From Adiantum capillus-veneris (lineage: Eukaryota > Streptophyta > Polypodiopsida > Polypodiales > Pteridaceae), in NCBI GenBank assembly GCA_014529385.2, contig CM043963.1, positions 110,088,912-110,152,911 of the forward strand: a DNA stretch of 64,000 bases. Reading direction: 5' to 3'. Both the position numbers and the translations under genes were made by a program. Position 1 is the first letter of the stretch; every line of letters starts with the position of its first letter. The notes under the pieces were generated by a model that searched no databases, was not told the origin of the DNA, and saw only the letters and a program-made list of their open reading frames with translations. Shown here in pieces: positions 31,648 to 44,332 of the stretch.

Positions 31648-34025
31648 TGATAGCCATTTTTTCGGCTCTTTGTAATTGCCACAGTGAGTTACCTCACCCT
31701 ACCAAAATCACCCAAACACTGTGGCTATCCCTACCATTTCACTGTACATAGGCGTGCGTGAGTCACGGGACTTTTCCCATATCTTCTTAAAAAAACCCTC
31801 AATTAGCTAGTCATTGGGCTAGTTGAGCCAAAAAAATAAAAAATAATAAAAAATATAAGTATATTATGGCCCATGCGTATGTAAATATTTCTTTGTATAT
31901 AGGGCCTAAATAAAAGTTTTTTTCATAATTATTTTGGTATTTATTTAAATATTTCCACCTAGGTGTGTGTTATTTATGCTCTGTACATTGCCTCACCATT
32001 ACCACAATTTTTTCTTACCATTTTTCATACTCTTTATTCGATATAGAAATATTTTCATGTAAGCTTCTCTTATATTTGGTGTAGCTCCACCCCAACAAAA
32101 ATCCAAAAAAACTAGTTTTATTTATGTGTATATTTTTTCACTATTGTGATTTTTCCCTTCCTACATCTATTTTGTTTTTTTTTCTAAAAAATTAGAACAC
32201 CAAAAATATTTATCTTTTTATGGTAGCCTCATAATGAGAGAGATTTCTTTTGACCCCTTTATATTTTTTTCCACTTATATTATTTATATTTGACATGTAC
32301 ATATTTTTTAGACCCCTCAATATTTGATTTTCTTAGTTGTACTATTCACTTATATCATAATCTCAACAATATCTTCAATTATAGACCTACCAAATAAAGT
32401 CAAGGGTAGGTGGCATGCATACATGCACTATGGAGGGCTCACTCTTGGAGGTATTCAAAAGAATCATCCAAAGAAGGACCCCACAAGGACCTTGTGCAGT
32501 GGAAAAAAACGGTCGGTTTTGCTGAATTTTTAAAGTTCACTTGCTCTCCGAATTTGAAAAGGTGATACAAACAAAAGTTGTAGCTCATGGCCTGAACTTT
32601 TGCCTCAAATTTTTTCATACTTTTTTGAGCTACGAGCTGTGAGCTATGATTTTATTAGTGGACCCCAGTTTTCCCATGCTATGCAGCCACACTCTCTCTT
32701 CCACTTTATCATTTTCCTCTTTCACACGCACTTCTCCACTCATCATCCCCACCTCTCTCACCACTCCTCTCACTCACCTTCTCCTCAACCTTGAAGAATA
32801 AGAGAAACCATGGTGAACTCATACCTCCCACACACAATTCCATTCCAAAATTGACCACGTAGTCTCATTTTTCCTCCTCCAATTTACCCATATCTATCAA
32901 AAAAACCACAAAATTCAGCCTCTTCTCTTAAAAGACAGCATCATGGTGGTTGATTACTCAGCTTCAATTACCTTGTCTCTCAAGGAAGGTCAAGAGTGGA
33001 GAAAAAATGTACCGTCAAAGCTAGTGGACCGTCAACAAGCGTCAAAATTGGCCCTACTCAAGACACTTGGAGCATCAACCTTGTAAGAAATCCACCTTTT
33101 CTTACCTCTTAAGAGTTTTTCTTCCTTATTTGTATCCTACATGGATACTCCCATTGTAAATATCCAATTCCATTTGTAAATTAATACTAACTCTACTAAC
33201 ACTAACCCACTATGAAAAGTCCTATCACCTCCATTTCTCTCCTCTCTCTTTCCCCACCAACTTCTTGATAATTCCAAGCAAAAGAAATTAGATAAATGGC
33301 TGAAAATCTAACCCAACCATGGTTAGAGGAGTAACCCTAGCCTTCAAAATTGCTATAAAAGGAGGGTGTGGCTAGCACAAAAGGGGGAGCCATAAGCAAG
33401 AGCACTATGCTATAGCTTGAGAAGCCAAGCTCAACCTCTCTAGAAGGAGCTCTTGAGTGGAAGCTCATTGTCTTATGCATGTGCATGTGTTGTAATAGGG
33501 GATTAGCAAGGGAACTCTATGCCATTGTAAGAGAGAGAGAGTGATCATTCAATTGAGAGTAGGAAACCTATCATTTCTCCTACTAGTGTAAGCCCAACAT
33601 TTGCTGAATCAAGGAGGGTGGATTTGGACTAAGCTTGGATACTTTGTCTCCCTTCCAACGTGAAGTAATGGACAACAATGATGCGTAAGTGTCTTGGTGT
33701 TTTTTTGTTAAGTTCTTGATAGCTTGTCTCTGGTGTTGTCATCAATCTAGCCATAAATCCCACATACTGTAAGAGGGCGACAGGGTGGAGAGGACTCCCC
33801 TGGCCTTAAGACAGTGATTGGGGTGGCTTTTCTTGTGATGTGTTGTGGTGAAATTTACGCAAGCTATGTTGAACAAATACTAATCTCACTTTGATTTGTC
33901 ATGACAGATTTGTAAGAAGGTATTAATGCAACAAGCACCCCCTCCCCCTTTCTCTCTCTTTCTTACATATATATATATTTATGTTTGCTTGATCATTAAC
34001 GATACACTTCAAAGCAGCCCGAGCA

Positions 34026-34089
<64 letters not shown>

Positions 34090-34348
34090 TTTTAGTGTGT
34101 GAGAGTGTTCCATTGGTGTTAGGGTTAGTGTAGATTCCTTGCTTGTTTGTGGGTTGCTCTAACGATTCTCCTCTTTTGCGTCCTAGTTCGCTCTTAAACT
34201 AGGTGGTGCCCCTTGTGTAGTTGGGATTTGGCTGGGGGTTTGTTATTTTGGTTTGTGTTGTGTTGTGCCCCAACCCCATTGAGTAGCACGGGAGCCTTGA
34301 AGGGTGTCTAGAGGTTGCTCTTCTTGTTGCCCGCCCCGGACCGCCTCA
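31648..34348 (+). repeat. 3' LTR of element E
   Basis: 2,701 bp, near-identical to 23030-25742, with the same TGATAGCC start and CCGCCTCA end. It contains a TATA box (33354-33360) and a CT microsatellite (34030-34086). CCAG follows at 34349. Confidence 0.95.
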
Positions 34349-35561
34349 CCAGCTTGCAAAGCCATGTCATATGCTTTTATAGCTACACCATCTTTCTGAA
34401 GATCCCCTCAAAATCTTTCTTGCACAGTATATTGTTTTTCATGCATTTTTGTGTATGCATAAATGTGAAGTCCCCCAAACCCGCCGACACCAAAAACGGG
34501 ATGGGACCATTGACAAGTCTCTAGGTCTACTAAAGTCAGAGTCCTTATACAAGAAAAATTCCAGGGAATTCACCCTTACCATTGATAATGGTTTAGGTTT
34601 ATAGCCCTAGAAGGAGACCTAGTCATGTCTCGTAGTGGAAAGGGGACCACACAAAAAACTATTCCGGCCCTATAACTTCCATCATTTACATTAAGGTTTT
34701 CTTAGCCAACGCTTTATTCCCCCTAACATATGTGAGGGTACAACCGTTTCTAAACAATTCTAAACGTTTTAGTGCGCGGGAATCAATAGTTACCTGACTA
34801 ATCAAGTCCACCCGTCCATGATTGAAAACCTTAGTCAATCCCCACTTACCACCCCGCACTCACACATGATTTCTGTGTTGTTAAATTACTACCACTTTCT
34901 TTTCACAATTAAAACAATGATTTCTTTTAACTTTCATCACTGGATTTCATTAAGACAACCCTTGAAAATAGTATTGAAAACATTCTTTTAGCAAACAAAC
35001 ATCTTTAGACTTAAGACAAGGTACTATCATTTTAAAGTATCTCTGGCAAGTACTGGCTTGTCTCAAGACCACCTATACAGGGGTGAAAAACGGCACCCAT
35101 TCCTTATTTATAAAAACCGGGGTGGAAAAAGACATCACCCAAAGTCCGGACTCCCATACGCCAACCGATTGCCCATACAACCGGGCGGTTCCTCTAGGAT
35201 AAACTTGATATCTTAAGTAATATCCACAAACACAAACAAGCACGGGGTAAAGACTCCACGCGCACTGAGAAAACCGACTCATCCATGGCGGAATCACCAT
35301 CATTACTCATTACCTAGAGTAAAATATTCCAAGGAATCAGAGGTGTCTTGAAACAAGCTGTCTTAAGGATGGTCAAACATTTCTTTCCTAGGTCAGTCAG
35401 TCATAACCCAATCATTTCTTTCCTATTTACAATCATTGCTCTTAGGTTTCTTGGAAGTTACCTTCCATTTATAGCCAGTTTATCCTTCCTAACCCTTATG
35501 TATGCAATGCTAACTTAAAAATGAGCTTTAAAAGATTTAAGTGAACAAAATAGAAATCCAC

Positions 35562-35723
35562 CTGAGATTGCTCGTCCATGTGCTGCTGCGCTGGAGCCTG
35601 CACACTTTCCTCCGTCGGCCTATGACTAGGCCCAGCCTCATGGTCATAAGTGGCTTTATTTTTTTTTTTGCTAATATCCTCTTTCTCGGTAAGAGGATTT
35701 CCTCTGGCTCTCTTTGGAGCCAT
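35562..35723 (-). CDS. LTR-encoded 54-codon exon-like ORF (element A, 3' LTR)
   Basis: Starts MAPKRARGNPLTEKEDISKK, contains TYDHEAGPSHRP, and reaches CAG|GTGG, a splice-donor-like site, exactly at codon 54 (phase 0). The same ORF with the same end is in the 5' LTR (44171-44332), and a diverged version sits in the separate LTR at 62719-62859. Basic then acidic, no known domain. Inferred role: the first coding exon, with its N-terminal residues joined by splicing to gag in the internal region. A chance ORF is less likely, given three copies with the same start and end form. Confidence 0.5.
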
Positions 35724-36199
35724 ATCGACAACCTTATAAAAAGACTTAATCTATTAGAGTTTTAATTGAATAATCTCTTTTCTTCCTTTTTACCCAAAAA
35801 TAAAGATTTTTGCAGTAAGTAGGTATCCTTGATAGTTAATTGGATGAGATATTTCTCCTGTAACTTCCTTGAATTTCTCATAATTACCATTTGATTAGGG
35901 AAGCTATGTAACTAGGTTTCTCCTTAGTCTATATTCCATGAATATTTTATATTTAATCTTAGTAAATTATAATTCCTATCTGCTAATGGATTACTCACCC
36001 TAAATGTAATGTGATATGTTCTATCTTTAGGAATTTTCATAAATTTGATTTATAACTTTTTCCTCCTATACTTATGGTCTAATTTAAGCAAAATTTTGCT
36101 GATAGTATTTGTTATACCAAGCATTTATGCTGAGGTAATTTTCCCAACCTTCAATAGTGATTTTGGACCTCAGGTATTTATTTGGTAATTATATAAATT

Positions 36200-37110
36200 C
36201 ATTTACTAATTTCCTTTCTCTATTTTATACACAAAATCGGTTACCTCTAATGAAGATAAGTATTTTAACTATTTATCTGAGATTAGGATATTTATCACGG
36301 ATTCCTCAAAGTGTGTTCTACCTTTGTTAATTATCTCAAAGGTTTTTGGATTAATTTACTATTTTCCCCCTTTTATTTTTTCCTAAAAATAATGTAATTT
36401 TATTAAGATAATTAGTTAAAATAATTATCGGAGGTTAAGATAATTATCACGCGTCTCATAAGGTATGATTTACATCTAATAATTATCTCAAAGCATTTTG
36501 AATCAATTTGCTATTTTTCCCCTTTTCATTTGTACTAAAAATAGTATAATTCTACTAAGATAATTAGGTAAACTATTTATCTGAGATTAACATAATTACC
36601 ACTGGTTTTCTAAGATTTCATTTACCATTAATAATTATTTCAAAGCATTTTGAATCAGTTTTCTATTTTTCCCCTTTTAATTTTTCCTAAAAACAGTATA
36701 ATTCTGCTAAGATAATTAGGTAAACTAATTATCTCAGATTAACATAATTATTATGGGTTTTCTAAGATGTGATTATCTCTGATAATTATCTTAAATCATT
36801 TTAAATCAATTCTGCTAAGATAACTAGGTAAACTATTTATCTGAAGTTAGTATAATTATCATGGGTTCCCTAAGATGTGAATTACCAATGATAATTATCT
36901 CAAAGCATTTTGAATCAATTTGCTATTTTTCCCCTTTTAATTTGTTCTAAACACAGTGTAATTTTGCTAAGATAATTAGGTAAACTAGTTATCTGAGGTT
37001 AACATCATTATCACAGGTTCCCTAAGATGTGATTAACCTTGGATAATTATCTTAAAGCATTTTGAATCAATTTGATCATTTTTTCCTTTATGTTTCTCTC
37101 AAAAATAGTG
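36200..37110 (-). repeat. Degenerate ~150-bp tandem repeat in element A LTR
   Basis: About six AT-rich units. A marker such as CTATTTTTCCCCTTTT recurs near 36359, 36511, 36664, 36925 and 37072, about 150 bp apart (one unit is shortened). Each unit also has AAGATAATTAGGTAAACTA and CAAAGCATTTTGAATCA. The array lies downstream of the TATA box, so it would be transcribed. Confidence 0.9.
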
Positions 37111-37535
37111 TAATTCTGCTTAATTAATTATGAAAATTACTCAAAAAAGCATAATGACAGTCTAATACAACTCTGATAATTATCTTAACTTAATATAAAC
37201 TTAATTAGTATAATTCCCATTAATTTATGATTAAATTGGATAATTTCAATCCTAATATGATATAATAATTAATTAGCTTAATATCCCTAAGCTTAATCAC
37301 AATAATCAGTAGATAATATTTAATTAAGAGAGTATTTTTGAGTATACATAGGATTAATCTTCAATTTATTAAGAAAATTGGTTAAACTAGCTTTGCTAAT
37401 TAAAAAAGATTAGGCTAATTAACGTTTAATTAACCAACTAGAGCTTGATCTCTAGTGATTTTTGCGTAGAGGTCTCTCTAGATGAGAAAGAATGTGCCAA
37501 GGCTCCGAGTCTAAATTTTTATTAAGGAAAGGGGA

Positions 37536-37545
37536 CCTTTTTATA
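37536..37545 (-). promoter_or_regulatory. TATA box in element A 3' LTR
   Basis: Minus-strand TATAAAAAGG, about 475 bp into the LTR. The segment with this box is missing from the 5' LTR. Confidence 0.65.
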
Positions 37546-37996
37546 GTTTTTCTAGGCCACGGGCTGTTCCTGGCAGGTTCTGGTACCTCAAGCAAGGCCA
37601 CAGCTTCTAGGTAGCACCACCTGCTACTAAAGCTGACTCTGGCAGGTTCCCCACAACTCCACACTGTCCCCTCAGCTTCCCAAATCGATTTTGGTTGATT
37701 TTACTGATTTTTAATGATGAAAATTGGAATATCAGTAATTTCTAGAACCTTAGGATAAGAAAGTATTTGTTAATAATAATTATTGAAACCATCCAATTTT
37801 TATTAACTAATTGAATCCTTAATGTAACCTTTCAGGGCCTGTTACTTTTCCAGATTTTATCAGAATCTGATTCTGAAAAATATTAACCATAGTAAAGCCC
37901 TGGTTATGATTCCAAAAATACCAATATCAGCCATGATTGAATCATTCAATAGTGTTTTCTAATTAAATTTACATGCTTTGTACAATTTCTAAGGTT

Positions 37997-39330
37997 TCAA
38001 AAATTGGAAACCTTACAATCACCCCAGTAAGGAATTGAACGGAAATTGGGAAAATCTTTGCGAAGTGATACTTCATCCTCCCATGTGGCGTCTTCAGTGG
38101 GGTAGTCCTTCCATTTTACTAAATGCTCTCTGATAACTCTATTTCGTAGACTCCTTTCCCTAGTATCGAGAATACAATCTGGTTGGAGTTCAAGAATTCC
38201 CCGCTTCTGCATCACAATCTGTTCGTCATCTAGAGTGTGATTGGGATTTGGGATGTAGGGTTTTAGAAGACTGATATGGAATACATTATGGATCTTGAGG
38301 TGCTCAGGTAGTTTTAATTTGTAAGCTTGATCACTGATTACCTTAATCACTTCATAAGGTCCACAATATTTGGGGCTTAGTTTTTTGTATTTTCCCAAGG
38401 ATAAAGTGCTTCTCTTTGGCCGTACCCTAAGGAATATTTTATCCCCTTGTTTGAAAAACCGATCAGACCATTTTTTTCAGCATAGTGTTTTTGGCGGTCC
38501 TTAGCTGCCTGAATGTCTTGTCGTATGGCTTTGGTTTGGGCATCCATCTCCTCCAACATTTGCTTTGAAGCTTCTACTCTCGTAGTAGGGTCAGAAAAGT
38601 TTAGGGGTGATATACATTCATGTCCATAAAGAGCATTAAATGGTGATATCCCAATGCTTTTATGAAATAAGGAATTATAGGCGAATTCCACCAGAGGAAG
38701 AAATTGTATCCATTTCCGGGGTTTTCTACTACAGTAGGCTCTAAGGATGTCTTCAATAACTAGATTCACTCTTTCTGTCTGAGGGTGATAGGATGTACTA
38801 AAACATAGCTAGGTACCTAAGGATTCAAATAAAGCTTTCCAAAATTTTGAAGTGAATTTTGCATCTCTGTCACTGACTATTCTCTTAGGAAGTCTGTGTA
38901 ATCTGAAAATCTCTTTGATAAATAGACGGCTTATGTCTGATGCAGTGTAAGTTGTTTTTACAGGCATCAAATGAGATACTTTAGTCAGCATATCCACTAC
39001 CACCATAATGGAGTCATAACCCCCTTGAACAGTGGGAAGGCCTGTTACAAAGTCTATGCTAATGAGTTCCCACTTCATTTGAGGAATGTCCAGAGGTTGA
39101 AGTTTTCCTGGCATCATTACTCGTTCAGCCTTAATCCTTTGACAGAAAAGACATTGTCTGATGTACCGAAGTCTATCTCCTTTCATTCCTGGCCAGAAAT
39201 AGATTTTCCTTATGGAATTAAGGGTCTTTGCATAATCAGGATGGCCGAAAACTGGGGCTTTGCGTCCTTCATAAAGGATTAACTCCTTTAATGTTGGATT
39301 CTTAGGAATGTAAAGTCGATACTTATAATA
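37997..39330 (-). pseudogene. Integrase and chromodomain of element A
   Basis: In element order: a zinc module with GHPDYAKT and CLFCQRIKAE (the first His is not evident); a core with SIDFVTGLPTVQGGYD, IVSDRDAKFTSKFW and TERVNLVIED holding the three catalytic acids; a stop near 38806; a further frame break near 38390; GPY/F-type KYCGPYEVIKVISDQAY; and a chromodomain-like HLVKWKDYPTEDATWEDE near 38100. Chromodomains of this class direct insertion to chromatin marked by histone methylation. The protein ends at 37997, about 20 bp inside the 3' LTR. Confidence 0.9.
38018..38030 (-). other. Polypurine tract of element A
   Basis: Minus-strand ACTGGGGTGAT directly before the LTR start TGTAAGG. A weak but correctly placed purine tract. 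Confidence 0.6.
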
Positions 39331-39939
39331 GAGAAGCCCATCCTCAAGTGAATAATCCTTGATTCTGTCTTTCTCTTTCTCTTTTAGGTCCTGTTAATTA
39401 ATAACCTATAGAAGTTTTTGATAATCCTCATCTTCAAGGGAAGCTTCCTTAAACTTGTTTAGGATTGGATTGCCGATTGTGGAAAAGAAAAACCTTACGG
39501 CTAAGAGCGTCAGCAACCACATTCTCTTTCCTTGGTTTAAATTCTATTTCAAAATCATATTCCTGTAAGAGTTCTATCCATCTTGTCTGCCTCATGTTGA
39601 GTGTTGCTTGTGAAAAAATCCATTTTAAACTCTAATGATTAGTGATTAACTGGAACTTTCCTCCTAGAAGATAGTGCCTCCAGAGTTTTAGAGCATGAAT
39701 GACAGCTAGGAGTTCCAGATCATGAGTTGGATAATTCAGCTCGTGGATTCTTAATTTTTGAGAAGTAAAAGCGACTGGTCTACCTTCTTGATTTAAGACT
39801 GGCATCTGTCACTACTTCAAACTCTTGAGTGAAGTCAAGAAGTTTGAGTACAGGGGCTGATGTGAGATTTAATTTTTAGTTTGAGGAAACAATCCTCCTG
39901 TTCTTTTTCTCATGTAAGTTTGGTTGTCTTTTTAAGTAG
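39331..39939 (-). pseudogene. Degenerate RNase H region of element A
   Basis: This lies between RT and integrase, where RNase H belongs. Only scraps are readable because of frameshifts and stops, for example a linker ending in LLYYKYRLYIPKNPTLKEL. Function is lost. Confidence 0.6.
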
Positions 39940-40740
39940 CTACGTCAAGGGTACGACGATGACTGCATAATCTTTGACGAAGATTCTATACCATCCTATA
40001 ATGCCAAAAAATCCTCGAATCTCATTGATCATTTTGGGTTGTGGCCAGTCTATTATATCCTTAATCTTTGCGGGGTCTACTGAAATTCCTTCAGGGTTTA
40101 TTATAAAACCAAGATAACTAACTTCGGGCGTGAAAAACACACATTTAATCATCTTGGCATATAACTGATGTTGGCGTAGAAGATGAAGTACTTTACGTAC
40201 ATGGCCTTCATGCTCTTTTTCATCTTTGGAATATACCAGGATATCGTCAAAAAACACCAACACAAAATCATCCAGATATTCTCTGAATATATCCTGCATG
40301 AGACAGTTAAAAGTAGCCGGAGGATTTGTAAGACCAAAAGGCATCACGATGAACTCATAATGCCCATACCGGGTGTTGAATTCAGTTTTATAAATATTTG
40401 TCTCCTTAATCCGGATTTGATGGTAACATGATCTGAGATCAATTTTTGTGAATACCTTGGCTCCATGTAATCTATCAAGCAATTCGTCGATGCGAGGAAT
40501 AGGATGCTTATTCTTTACCAATACATGCTTAAGTCCCCTATAATCGATGCAGAGACGTAACGATCCATCCTTCTTCTTTTGGAATAGAAGAGGCCCTCCC
40601 CAAGGTGAAATGCTTGGTCTTATGAATCCTTGTTCAATAAGCCGACGAAGCTGTTTTTTTGATTCAATAGCTTCAGGGAGGGACATTTTGTAGGGTCTTT
40701 TTGAAATTGGTTCACTACCTGGAAAGGTTTCTATTTCGTG
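39940..40740 (-). pseudogene. Reverse transcriptase of element A
   Basis: A 248-codon open frame. Motifs: [47 protein letters not shown] (first catalytic Asp), [27 protein letters not shown] (Asp pair), [11 protein letters not shown]. It continues to the connection ([16 protein letters not shown]) and then breaks. All catalytic Asp residues are present. Upstream residues before 40686 are readable without a clean start because this is the middle of a polyprotein. Confidence 0.92.
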
Positions 40741-42240
40741 GTCTATATCCCTTGGAGGAGGTAAATTTCAGAGATTTTTCCAAAATATATCCAAAAATTC
40801 CTTAAGCCATTCTAGAGTTGTGTTGTCCCTTGAATTATCTGCCTTATTAAGTTTTACTACAAAGGTCTATTGACCCTTACGTAACCCCTTCAGAAGTCGC
40901 CTAGCCTTAACTAAATGAGCCTTAGGCTTCCCATTTGATCCTTGTACTAACGTTTCTTTGCCTAAGTGATTTTTGAAGGTTAGGTTCCCTTGAGCACAGT
41001 GAATTTGGACTTGATTTTTTATTAACCAATCCATTCCTAGAATACCATCATAGATTCCGAAAGTAAGATGAAGTAAGAGTTCCTCCTAATTCAAACTCAA
41101 CTTCCCCGGCTATAAATTGAGATAGAACCTCTTTCCCATTTGCTAGTTCTACTACTAATTTCTTGGTGGGATATTGGTTCAATTTAAGTTTCCTTAAACA
41201 TTTTGGGGAGAGAAAAGAGTGTGTGCTTCCACAATCTATAATTAGTTGAAATTTTTCACCTCTCTGTTTCGAGTGGTTTGGATGACAGCATATTGTTGCC
41301 GAGCTCCAGGGTTATCAATGGCGGCAAAAAGAGTAGCTCTTTTGTCTTCCTCATCCAGCAAGGTTGGCTCTCCTACTGCAACATAAGCTCTGGCTCCTCT
41401 ACCTCTTCCTCTGCCTCATCCTCTATTTCCTCTACCTCTTTGATTATTTCCTTGTCCTATCTGAGTCTGAGGAATGGTTCCGACAGCAACTATGGGATTT
41501 TTCCCCTCGGGGCATTGACTCCTGTAGTGCCCCATTCTATTGCATCCATAGCATCTAATGTTTGGAAAAGTCTGCTCTATAGTGGCTGTAGAGCTGACAC
41601 TGCCCTTCGTTGATTTCCTTGGTTGTAATTTCCCCTTGATCTTCCTCTAAAGTTATTGTAGTTGTAATAGCTCCTTGCAGGGGGGTTTCCTTCAGTTGCA
41701 AGTGGTTTAGCTCTTAGAAGAGCATCTTGAATAGATATGGGTCTCATAGCTTCCAAGCAAGTACTTAAAGGTTTGTTTAGACCCTGACAGAAACGAGCAA
41801 TCTGTTGTTCCATAGTCATTGGTGGTGCATAACGTCGTAAAGACACATATTTGGTGTAGTACTCTTCCAAAGTAAGCCCTAATTGTTTGAGGGCGAAGAA
41901 TTCATTCATTTTAATAGCTTGGTGAGCTGGAGGAAGATATCTTTCTTTGACTGCCTGCTTCATTCTTTCCCAAGAGGGACTAATGGAAGGGTTATCTCTA
42001 CAATATTGTTTTCACCATAGTTTTGCATCTCCGGTGAGTTGAAACATTCCTAACATTGCCTGATTTTCCGAAGCAGTTGCTGTTGCCAAGAAATAATCAT
42101 CCATGGCGTCGAGCCAGGCTTTGGCATCACGTTCTAATTTCGTTCCCTCTCCCTTGAAAGTTGGGAGTTGAACTTGTTTTAACAGTAGTTTCTTTTCCTG
42201 GGTGGGAGTGTAGAGGCTTTTTATATTACCTTGGGTTTTT
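40741..42240 (-). pseudogene. Gag and protease of element A
   Basis: Gag is near 42170-41290: LERDAKAWLDAMDDYFLATA, GMFQLTGDAKLW (then a stop), the open stretch 41963-41577 (QLGLTLEEYYTKYVSLRRYA, ARFCQGLNKPL) and a zinc knuckle CYGCNRMGHYRSQC near 41510-41560. Protease is near 41240-41060: IIDCGSTHSFLSPKCLRKLK (Asp-Cys-Gly at the active site). Frameshifts follow near 41090, and the link to RT is unreadable. Confidence 0.85.
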
Positions 42241-43030
42241 AATTAAGGAAAGTCTTTTAGTGATAACAATAATTTTGTTTTGTCATGCAAGTTTTCTAAT
42301 CTATATACTTTTGAAATTTTGAATAAAAATAGAAATCCGACAATCACTATCACCATCTCAATTAAACTACACAAAGCATGTCATAAAACCATGGTATACA
42401 CAAGAGTTAGTACAACATTGACTCATACTATGTACAAGATGGACTCATGCTATATACAATGTGTAACTCTCTATATCAAAATCCTCTTCACCACTGGTGG
42501 GTCTGACAGGGGATCAAAAAATATGACATCTTTTGGTCCCCTAAATTTTGGGCCTACCCTCATGGGTCTGATCCTATCTGGGTATATTACTTTGGCTACC
42601 TGATCATATACCAACTGATTTTGTGACACTTCTATCCCATCTATAGTAATGGTCTGATTTAGATCTTCAGTCCCACTGAAAAAGATAACTTCGATGGTCT
42701 TTTCAAATTGAGTGCCAAACCTTTTACCTGTCCCGCATCAATCAGGAACATTCCGCCAAACTGTGACCAACTGATTCCCCATGTAGGAGGAGGGGAAAAC
42801 ATTACATCTAAAAATTGCATGATGCTCTTGCTAAATAAAAAGTTATTGGAGTTGCAAGCAGCCCGGAACATGATGTTGAAAATCACAGACTTTCGGAAAG
42901 CTTGGCGGATATTTTCCTGTATTGATAGGGAAATTCTCATTTCACAATATACCATAATTAAAAATGCAATATAACTTGTGCCTATTTTTTCAGCTTTTAC
43001 CCTCCTAAGGTCAGGACCTTATTAAACCAT
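42241..43030 (-). other. Leader of element A
   Basis: Between the primer site and gag. A 98-codon frame (42955-42659) and a readable stretch near 42600-42490 show no known domain. They may be upstream gag sequence or untranslated leader. If the LTR ORF is spliced, the acceptor would be expected in or just after this stretch. Confidence 0.45.
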
Positions 43031-43042
43031 GTTATGATACCA
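43031..43042 (-). other. Primer binding site, initiator tRNA-Met type
   Basis: Minus-strand TGGTATCATAAC, 2 bp after the 5' LTR end. It matches the plant iMet site TGGTATCAGAGC at 10 of 12 positions. Confidence 0.85.
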
Positions 43043-44170
43043 CTTGTGAGGTCCCCCAAACCCGCCGACACCAAAAACGGGATGGGACCATTGACAGCTC
43101 TCTAGGTCTACTAAAGTCAGAGTCCTTATACAAGAAAAATTCCAGGGAATTCACCCTTACCATTGATAATGGTTTAGGTTTATAGCCCTAGAAGGAGACC
43201 TAGTACTGTCTCGCAGTGGAAACGGGACCACAAAAAAAACTATTCCGGCCCTATAACTTCCATTATTTAGATTAAAGTTTCCTTAGCACGCTTTTTCCCC
43301 CCTAACATATGTGGGGGCACAGTTGTTGGTGGATTCCTCTTCAGGGTGAAGAAGTTTTTAAACGATTTAGTGCGCGAGAATGGATAGTTACCTGACTAAT
43401 CAGGTCCACCCGTCTATGATTGACAACCTTAGTCAATCCCCACTTACCACCCCGCACTCACACATGATTTATGTGTTGTTTAATTACTACCACTTTTTTT
43501 TCACAATTAAAAAAATGATTTCTTTTAACTTTCATCACTGAATTTCATTAAGACAACCCTTGAAAACAGTATTGAAAACATTCTTTTAGCAAACAAACAT
43601 CTTTAGACTTAAGACAAGGTACTGTCATTCTGAAGTATCTCTGACCAGTATTGGCTTGTCTCAAGACCACATATACAGGGGTGAAAAACGGTATATTGTC
43701 TTGTCTCAAGACCACATATACAAGGGTGAAAAACGGCACCCATTCCTTATTTATAAAAACCAGGGTGGAAAAAGCCATCACCTAAAGTCCGGGCGCCCAT
43801 ACGCCAATCGGTTTCCCATACAACCAGGTGGTTCCTCTAGAATAAACTTGATATCTTAAGTAATATCTACAAACACAAACAAGCACGGGGTAAAGACTCC
43901 ACACACGCTGAGGAAACCGACTCATCCATGGGTGAATCGCCATCCTTACTCATTACCTAGAGTAAAATATTCCAAGGATGATCAAACATTTCTTTCCTAG
44001 GTCAATCAGTCATAACCCAATCATTTCTTTCCTTTTTACAATCATTGCTCCTAGGTTTCTTGAAAGTTACCTTCCATTTACAGCCAGTTTATCCTTCCTA
44101 ACCCTTACGTATGCAATGCTAACTTAAAAATGAGCTTTAAAAGATTTAAGTGAACAAAATAGAAATCCAC

Positions 44171-44332
44171 CTGAGACTGCTCGTCCATGTGCTGCTGCGC
44201 TGGAGCCTGCAGACTTTGCTCCGTCGGCCTATGGCTAGGCCCAGCCTCATGGTCATAAGTGGCTTTATTTCTTTTGTTGCTAATATCCTCTTCTTCGGTA
44301 AGAGGATTTCCTCTGGTTATCTTTGGAGCCAT
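44171..44332 (-). CDS. LTR-encoded 54-codon exon-like ORF (element A, 5' LTR)
   Basis: Copy of the ORF at 35562-35723: MAPKITRGNPLTEEEDISNK, then TYDHEAGPSHRP, ending at CAG|GTGG. It is uninterrupted. Being in the 5' LTR, this is the copy that would form the 5' part of the transcript. It lies about 1.1 kb before the end of the LTR, so an intron would cover the rest of the LTR, the primer site and the leader. Confidence 0.5.

Larger units (their letters stand above)
23030..34348 (+). mobile_element. Tat-lineage Ty3/gypsy retrotransposon (element E)
   Basis: A complete 11.3-kb element on the plus strand. LTRs 23030-25742 and 31648-34348 (TGATAGCC...CCGCCTCA) are about 99% identical by eye (roughly 27 substitutions and a few small gaps). 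CCAG stands both before 23030 and after 34348, consistent with a 4-bp target duplication. Inside lie a primer site, two small paralogous ORFs, and a gag-protease-RT-RNase H-second RNase H-integrase polyprotein in a single frame. A second, archaeal-like RNase H between RNase H and integrase is the known hallmark of the plant Tat lineage. Three in-frame stops are the only breaks seen, so the insertion is recent. Confidence 0.95.
34464..38017 (-). repeat. 3' LTR of element A
   Basis: 3,554 bp. It holds, in element order, a TATA box (37536-37545), an array of about 150-bp repeats (about 36200-37110), an exon-like ORF (35562-35723) and a GC-richer end. It matches 43045-46593 over its length with many substitutions and small gaps. 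Pol ends about 20 bp inside it, at 37997. Confidence 0.95.

Noticed and set aside
43031-43042. tRNA-Met gene
   Set aside because: Only the 12-base primer site complementary to the tRNA end is present here and at 52961 and 60218. No cloverleaf surrounds it.
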